From Lentinula raphanica (taxonomy: Eukaryota > Basidiomycota > Agaricomycetes > Agaricales > Omphalotaceae), in NCBI GenBank assembly GCA_027919835.1, contig JANVFP010000008.1:310001-374000 (forward strand): a stretch of 64,000 nucleotides of DNA, read 5' to 3'. Shown here one piece after another: positions 57,955-64,000 of the stretch (its first letter is position 1; each line of letters opens with the position of its first letter). The translations under genes were made by a program, and so were the position numbers. The notes below the pieces were generated by a model. That model saw nothing but the letters and a program-made list of their open reading frames with translations, had not been told where the DNA came from and made no database searches.

Positions 57955-58780
57955 GGATAATTCTATTTGTAGACCCCCCCTACAGGGTCTACGCCGTAGA
58001 CCCGGGGGTCGATTATTAAGCGACCCCATATCGGCATAATGCCCACCTCGGCCAGAGTCCGTAAGCGCTCAAGTTCTCCGGTGTGGCGGTGACTGTTTGC
58101 AATGCCGAACCAGCGGCATCAACGTCCATGCGAGTGGAAGAATGTAACAAAAGACCACCCAGCAGCGACCAGCGTGTTTGACGAGGTAGTGTAGAGTACT
58201 GTAAATGATATAGGTCAATTGTGATTAAAAATAAGGCTGGTGGACACCTCAGTGATTCACAGGATGTGGTAATTTACTGAGGTATATTGGCAAGAAAATA
58301 TCACGGTGTATAAGTGAAAATTCAGAAGAAGCAGAAATAGAACAAGGAAAATCATAAAGCAGTAAGAAAGGTACTGCATTAGGATGGGGATTCATTGAAG
58401 GTTGACTCAGACTACGAGCATGAATAGCATCCTCAAGCTTTTGGGATGGTTTATCTGAGAACTTCACCTACTTTCTCAACATGTGCGGCCTATGATTGAC
58501 AAAATAATCACTAGAAAATGGCTCTTGAAGTGCATTAGGTAGCGAGGCGCATTTGGCACTCAATACTAATCCAAATTCTCAACTTCGAAGTTGTTGCAAA
58601 CACTGATTTGTGACTGTACGCTACATGTTCAATGATGGTGTATGTTTTCTGATTATTTTTTAATATCCAGAATTGACCTACATAAGTTAATACTGTTACA
58701 GCAGTTCCGGAAAACCTTGTCAGTGTGCATTTTTTCTCCAGCGCAAAAAATAAAATAAAAATAAAAGGCACCGAGGTCAA

Positions 58781-58820
58781 GCGACGCCTAGCGACGCTAA
58801 GCGAATCTAAGCGAGCCAGA
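58781..58820 (+). repeat. 10-bp tandem repeat, four units
   Basis: Units gcgacgccta, gcgacgctaa, gcgaatctaa and gcgagccaga follow one another with no spacer, immediately inside the left arm of the nested element. Confidence 0.75.
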
Positions 58821-59041
58821 TTACTTCACCGTAGTTGACCCTTGAATTGTGCAGAAGTGTGCATGCCCGTTCCCAAGACTGTTTCTCTCTCTAATATGAC
58901 CTACAATGGGCACCTATGCGATCAATGACATTGCCTGAAGCTTCAATCCAGCACTTGGTATGCTTGAAGGCCATATAGACTTGAAATCTTACAAAAGATG
59001 GACTGCAGTGATAATTGATGATCCTGATATCCAATGATTCA

Positions 59042-59078
59042 CCTCGCTTATACTCAATTACCTGCCTCGCTTATACTC
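59042..59078 (+). repeat. Short direct repeat, two copies with 23-bp period
   Basis: cctcgcttatactc occurs at 59042-59055 and 59065-59078, the second running into the right arm of the nested element. Confidence 0.7.
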
Positions 59079-59437
59079 GGTGCCTTTTTCTTTTATTTTA
59101 TTTTTTGCGCCGGTGAAAAAACGCGCAATGACAAGGTTTTCCGGAACTGCTGTAAGTGCCCAATCAATGCTGGGCAGTATAAGACTATTTTCTCTATGGC
59201 AATCCTAGTTAATGATTGTTCATCCAACAGCATTGAGCGAGGATGTATGTTGGAGCCGTATCGGACACTTCAAATTAGCTGATGCCGAATGCTTCGGCAT
59301 GATAGGATCGCCGTATGTATGCCAGCTGTCCAACAAACTTGCGGCCCAGGCCGTTGAATTGAATGGGGTCGTTTAATAATCGACCCCCGGTCTACGGCGT
59401 AGACCCCTGTAGGGGGGGTCTACAAATAGAATTATCC

Positions 59438-59446
59438 CTTACAAGT
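59438..59446. repeat. 9-bp target site duplication (cttacaagt), right copy
   Basis: Matches 57946-57954. Confidence 0.85.
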
Positions 59447-59753
59447 CGGATCCAAGTTTCCCTCTTGAAAACTGTCAGTTCTACCAGCTCCTACGGCTTA
59501 TTGCCCCCCTTCGATCTCCAAGGCTTCTCTGTTACAACACCTATGCAAACACAGACACCAACCTTTCTCCACACGAGGGATTGAAAATTCGTGGCCTTCC
59601 AATCGTTACGCCGAATGAGCGAGCGAAATCTGGAGCTGTAGCCTCAGAGATTTTCATGGACATTGAACACATAAATTCGTAAATGATTATCCGAACGGGA
59701 ATGAGTATTAGTAGCGCATCATCATGTATGTAGCATACCGTAGTACCGTAAAG
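59447..59753. other. Intergenic between transposon block and F-box gene
   Basis: About 300 bp. It begins with the original host sequence right of both insertions and ends with the 3' flank of the F-box gene. No other feature is seen. Confidence 0.4.
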
Positions 59754-61142
59754 TTAACTGATTTGATTCAGCCTTTCATTTCTCTTGCAGACATGTATGT
59801 CGAGCCCTTCCTCCTGTAAAACTTCCATGATGGGGGGAAACCCACGGGGACCCATCATGTCTATCTTCAACTCATCAACCACGATATTCAATCGACGGAT
59901 ACTATGAACATGAGCTGAATGGCGCCGGGACCGCACGATAGCTGCCAAAAGCGCGACGTCGAACGCATAGATGTCTGCCTTCTCTGACAGTCCAACGTCG
60001 AGGGTTTGTAGCATCGGAACCAATTCCTGCATTTGGAGTAAGGGCAATACTGCGACATTGTTCAACCAGATACGAAGTTGGGATATCGTGGATACTGTTT
60101 CCAAGAAGCGCACAAGATGCAAGTCGTCTTCCGTGCTTCCGGAAAGCTCGAGATACTTGAGAGAGCATTCAGAGGTTATGAGAACGGGTTGGAATAGGTC
60201 CAACATTGGTGTCAGAGAAAAGGGATCAGCGAGAAGAATCAGCTCCTGTAGATTTGGAATATGTATATTCGTCTGAGATAGAAGCGACTGAACGTCATGG
60301 GAGGAATTACGAATTCGAATGGTCCATCTTCGAAGTCGCGTGAGTACGAGTGATGGAACAGCAGGCCACGTATGAGTCCGACCAAAAGCGATGTCACATT
60401 CGACGAGATTCGGGCACAGGAGCATAATCTCCAAGTGGTCGATGGCATGTGAAGCATCGGATCCGATGTATGTCGTGAGTTGATTCCAGGGGAATTTGAA
60501 AGCAGACAGGCTCAAAGCATCAAAGTTAATCAGTGTCACCAAGTTCGGTGCATGATAAAAGACTTCGTATGCAGTAGAGGCGTCTTCTAACTCGGGAGAA
60601 TGATGATCTAGTTCTGCTTCCCAATCCCTTGATCGCAGGGAGAGCTCTTTGAGTAGTGGGAACGAAGCCAGCTGGATCTCGCGCTGCATCGCGAGCGTGT
60701 CCAAAAACTTCATTGACACGTCTACCAGTTCCACGGTCTGCCAGCGAGAAGACGTGCCGGCTAACGTGTTGAGCAAGGCAGAACCGCTGTGATGACCACA
60801 GAATCCTAACGTGGCAGTGATCTGGAAACGCAGAGGGCGGCTTTCGGATCTGTCAATCCAAGCCTGCAGCACGTCGACCGCAGAATCTTCGCGGCGGGGA
60901 GGTCTGACATAGAAGTTCGACCATAGGTGAGGGATAGATAACACGATGGATCTCCACCGACTACACACTTGCCCAAGCACCCAAGGTCCATTCTTCATGT
61001 CGAATATATCTGGCCAGGTAGGGAATGCAGGGTCCTCATCAGATTCGGGTTCCTCAAGGCAATCTTGGCCTATGGACGGGATGGTATATTCGAAAATGGC
61101 CAGAAGTAGTTCCGCAGGGAGAGAAGATATGCTGGCGGCCAT
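59754..61142 (-). CDS. F-box protein with LRR-like region, single exon
   Basis: 462 aa from ATG 61142. The N-terminus ISSLPAELLLAIFEYTIPS is a typical F-box, with the continuing helix VCSRWRSIVLSIPHLWSNFYV matching the basidiomycete F-box family. The remainder has spaced Leu-rich segments (LKELSLRSRDW, LVTLINFDALSLSAF, LQELILLADPFSL, LKYLELSGS) like degenerate LRRs used for substrate binding. F-box proteins of this large, fast-evolving mushroom family act as SCF ubiquitin-ligase receptors; the target cannot be inferred. No intron is needed. It sits next to the transposon block, a common setting for this family. Confidence 0.88.
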   Translation of the reverse strand: MAASISSLPAELLLAIFEYTIPSIGQDCLEEPESDEDPAFPTWPDIFDMKNGPWVLGQVCSRWRSIVLSIPHLWSNFYVRPPRREDSAVDVLQAWIDRSESRPLRFQITATLGFCGHHSGSALLNTLAGTSSRWQTVELVDVSMKFLDTLAMQREIQLASFPLLKELSLRSRDWEAELDHHSPELEDASTAYEVFYHAPNLVTLINFDALSLSAFKFPWNQLTTYIGSDASHAIDHLEIMLLCPNLVECDIAFGRTHTWPAVPSLVLTRLRRWTIRIRNSSHDVQSLLSQTNIHIPNLQELILLADPFSLTPMLDLFQPVLITSECSLKYLELSGSTEDDLHLVRFLETVSTISQLRIWLNNVAVLPLLQMQELVPMLQTLDVGLSEKADIYAFDVALLAAIVRSRRHSAHVHSIRRLNIVVDELKIDMMGPRGFPPIMEVLQEEGLDIHVCKRNERLNQIS

Positions 61143-64000
61143 TTTGCGCAGGGGAAGGAATAGTTCAAAGAAGGCTGATTGCAGTCGCTTTTAAGGAATT
61201 CGGATTGAGGAAGCAGTATATATCCGATGATGACATGGACACTCAATAACCGCAAGATAGTAGATACTGAAAGAACTCGCACGGACGTTGCACGGAAGGG
61301 ATTCGGCTTGTCCCGGAACGGGCCAATCCCGCCTCTCAAAAAGGAATACTCCGAATTCGAACCTGTATTGAATTTGCACCTCATTGGACTGTTATACTTG
61401 GGCCTTATATTGCAAGTAGATGGTAGACTAATACTACAGGTAGATTGCAGTGAAAATAGAGGGAGATGTACGCCGCGTGTGGGTATGTGTTCACCAAAAC
61501 TGCTTTCAGAGTATGTCATAACCGTTGGTATCTTTAATAAGGGAAACGCCCTAGTAACGCTCTCTAATGTCTAGATAAGAGACCGATGAGAGAAATGAGG
61601 CTTGGACTGAATCGTCTACTGTGTAGTAGAGCAACCCTGTTTACCGTTTCAATCCCATTCCCGAATGTTCACATAACCGATAGCCCCTTCTGCAGAGTCG
61701 CTGATGGCATTACCATCTGCCGCATGTCTTGTCAGGTCTTGTCGTCGGTCAAGTACATTCCCTCGCCGTGGTGGTGTTCATCCGCAAAGATAAAGTTGCT
61801 TTCCTGAGCTTTGGCAGCGATTAGAAGTTGAACAAGAAGCGTAGGATAAAACCACTAATACCATTCTCTTTGAATGTACTATGTAGAGCGGAAAATTGAA
61901 AATTCCACTGTACTAAGGGATCGCTGGTTGATTCAAATTTTAGAGAAAGCGGGTAGAACATAATTATGTCACTTACTAACAAGCCCAGATACGTTTCCGG
62001 TTCAACACAGTCCGACAGGGTCCAACACTCGGAAATACTTTTCGATTTTATAGCCATTGCGCGCGTAGCGCGCTGTTGCCTGCTGTTGCACGCGGGGGCG
62101 ATTGTTATTATCAATCAATGTCAAGAATATGTATTCCAGACCTACTCTGAGTGCTAGTGAGGATCCGTAGCCCTCGGAGCCTCCTCACAATCTCGAATTC
62201 TTCTTGGTGCTTCCATGAACCCCTCTCAAAGCTGTGACAAGTTGTTCCTTGTTTTGTGGTTACGTTTTCATTCCAGTGAACAGAACGAACCAGGATTCGT
62301 AGAGATTTCGAAAAAGCCGGTTGTGAATGGGAGTCCCATTGAACATGGATCCTGTAAAGATGTTTGAGCAAGGGAGCCTGGTCTGACGGAGATGACGACT
62401 GACAAACATCAATTCATGAGCGAAACGTGGTGTATGAGGGTGTATAAAATACTCACTTCTCGATGAGCGCAAGGTAGAACTGCTCTCCAAAAATCCCCGG
62501 AGTGGTTGGACCATGCATGGATCTGCAACGTCATGATTGGCAGGCATCTCTATCTAGCACTATCTCCGCCTCTGATTTGGTATGAGACCATGTTCACTGG
62601 ATGTACTGTACCAGTTTATCAACATTACAATGAGCTTGGATAAACTTTTTCTCGTTTACCTCACATCCTCAAAATTATTGGCTGGATGGTGATAAGAACT
62701 ATACGGAGGTCCTGCGAAGTTGCTCATTAGGACAGACTTGAGCACAAGAGGCTCTCGCTCACCTTACAATCTAATCTTTACCTGCTAAGGCTGATTTTGA
62801 TCATGATCGACCGACATCAATAGAACGCAGTGGGTCAACAGTTGAAGACAATTCCATAGTTTGTATAGTTAACTATATCAGGATATGAGATTCAGATACA
62901 ATCCTTGGAGTACCTGGTCATAGCAGAGATAGTTCAGGAAAATAACAAAAAAGTTTCTCCGTGTCTAGTCTTGTTTGTCAACACATGCCATGTTAAAACG
63001 GAAGCAGCGGAACCAGGGACTTGAGGACTCACGATTTTGAACACTATTACTCCCAGTGGCAGCAGTACCGTTGTATGAATTAGAATGTACTTACTAGATT
63101 TTGGAGCGTTTCTGGTTAGTCACTTTCCTGCAGATAGTAAGGAGAATCGATAACCTACGACACATGTGAATACACCGCCAGAGTGATGTTTTGGCCTCGA
63201 GTAGCGGCAGGGTAGGTAATGAAGTTCGGTCCATGACTGACTGAACGCCGTGCCACCCTTTTGATACGAGGAGATAAAGACAGGAGCGAAGGCTTAGAGG
63301 GATTACTGGAAGCGAGAACGGACCCGATTGCATGATATGTACCTAGACTTGGTGCATGGAAGGGAACGATGCAAACAGTGAGCCCATGTGAGGTTCCTAG
63401 CAGTAGAGACCGCCTGCGAGCCGTGAACGTAGGCTGAAGAGATCCACGGAGGAACGACACCGTGACACAGAGCCACTTTAGTTGCCAACACTTGTGCCAA
63501 GCTGGAACATTGCCACAGGATATCAGGCGTGGGGTCAACAGGTCACTGGGGGCACACAGCTAACTGTCCGACGTAAAAGTAGAATGAGTTTTGTTGGTCG
63601 AAAGCTGCCAGGATAGTCTGGATTGAGCCTCATGTAGATTTTTTCCTTGGCCCGTCTGTCGATCCCCTGGTCTGGTCGATCCCTTTGAATCCTGTTTGCA
63701 ATGTTGTACATTCAGTAAGAATCTAACATGGCTGTGAAGTGAATTACTACGGATTCACTTTCCATTGGTTAGACTTAACTATCGCTTCCGTTACTACAAC
63801 ACCTCGCCGGCCTCGGAAAACTTGTGGAAAACAGTGGAAAATACCGGCCAAGTTTCGGTGACTTCGAGGCCTCAAAGAGCCTCAAAGGGTAATTTTCCGG
63901 CAAGAGGTCGCCGAGTGATAAACCGTTCATGTCCAGGTCCTGGTCCCAGGACCATTGTTCGATAATCAACTTTCAACGTTGTTCCTAACCATCTTGTTCT
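61143..64000. other. Gene-poor right end of the window
   Basis: About 2.9 kb with no coding sequence that I can support. Open frames of up to 149 codons occur on both strands, but they overlap, lack family motifs and have no consistent splice context. No tRNA-like B-box with partner A-box was seen. A perfect 8-bp hairpin (ggtcctgg-tc-ccaggacc, 63936-63953) lies near the end. The first ~150 bp contains the F-box promoter. Confidence 0.45.

Larger units (their letters stand above)
58699..59152. mobile_element. Nested Tc1/mariner-type MITE, 454 bp
   Basis: The left arm 58699-58775 starts cagcagttccggaaaacc and the right arm 59076-59152 ends with its reverse complement (ggttttccggaactgctg); both are 77 bp with about eight mismatches. 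The element is bounded on both sides by TA (58697-58698, 59153-59154), the target used by Tc1/mariner transposases. The centre has no coding frame, so it depended on a transposase elsewhere. Confidence 0.8.
57955..59437. mobile_element. Non-autonomous inverted-repeat DNA transposon (Mutator-like by its 9-bp duplication), 1483 bp
   Basis: The first 73 bp (57955-58027, ggataattct...) and the last 73 bp (59365-59437, ...agaattatcc) are near-perfect inverted repeats. They are flanked by the 9-bp direct repeat cttacaagt (57946-57954 and 59438-59446), a length typical of Mutator-like elements. Each TIR contains a subterminal hairpin: gggtctac-gcc-gtagaccc at 57985-58003 and its counterpart in the right arm. 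No transposase frame is present. A smaller TA-flanked element (58699-59152) is nested within. Confidence 0.88.

Noticed and set aside
63155..63538. 127-codon minus-strand frame near the right end
   Set aside because: Overlaps other frames of equal quality; no motif or start context.
63936..63953. Perfect 8-bp hairpin near the window end
   Set aside because: No U-run or gene end follows, and in a nuclear fungal genome it need not be a terminator; treated as chance.
1..64000. CRISPR arrays, operons, ribosome binding sites
   Set aside because: The window is eukaryotic nuclear DNA; no regularly spaced repeats were found and bacterial signals do not apply.

Overview
The window looks like nuclear DNA of a basidiomycete fungus, most likely a mushroom-forming Agaricomycete. 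The evidence is the very dense set of short introns (mostly 46-70 nt, about 124 placed here), the close gene spacing on both strands, and the protein families: an AreA-type GATA factor, a GH76 mannanase-like protein, a basidiomycete-style thaumatin-like secreted protein, an F-box/LRR protein, a Ty3/gypsy element, and many low-complexity proteins without clear homologues. All exon maps were assembled by eye from splice signals, reading phase and family motifs. Where all junctions agree in phase the map is probably right, but no transcript data were available.

Layout. 1-4879 holds four oxidative or catabolic genes: the 3' part of an intradiol ring-cleavage dioxygenase, a phytanoyl-CoA dioxygenase-like protein, a carboxymuconolactone decarboxylase-like protein and a 3-hydroxyisobutyrate dehydrogenase-like enzyme. 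5380-16359 holds a serine-rich hypothetical protein, a mitochondrial rRNA dimethylase / transcription factor B-like protein and the ribosome-assembly WD40 protein NLE1/Rsa4 (start codons only 34 bp apart), an O-fucosyltransferase-like type II membrane protein, a bHLH factor and a long disordered protein. 16787-21352 holds a gamma-glutamyltransferase and a signal peptide peptidase. 21353-24164 is gene-poor. 24165-33069 holds an AreA-like GATA factor and a Sec7-PH ARF exchange factor. 33218-47461 holds GH76, a conserved fungal protein, a thaumatin-like secreted protein, a large lineage-specific protein, an 84-residue protein divergent from YSH1/CPSF73, YSH1 itself and a four-helix membrane protein.

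47462-59446 is a transposon-rich block. It contains an apparently intact, very young Ty3/gypsy LTR retrotransposon: 342-bp LTRs differing at one base, a 5-bp target duplication and a single 2649-codon gag-pol frame. Two base pairs beyond its target duplication lies a 1.48-kb inverted-repeat element with 73-bp TIRs and a 9-bp duplication. A 454-bp TA-flanked inverted-repeat element is nested inside it. An F-box/LRR gene follows, and the last ~2.9 kb shows no convincing gene.

The most notable observations are five GC-AG introns in four genes (two in one gene), the aromatic-catabolism-like cluster at the left edge, the shared promoter linking mitochondrial and cytosolic ribosome-assembly genes, and the young retrotransposon with two extra unassigned domains lying next to an older nested MITE at adjacent ACAAGT motifs.
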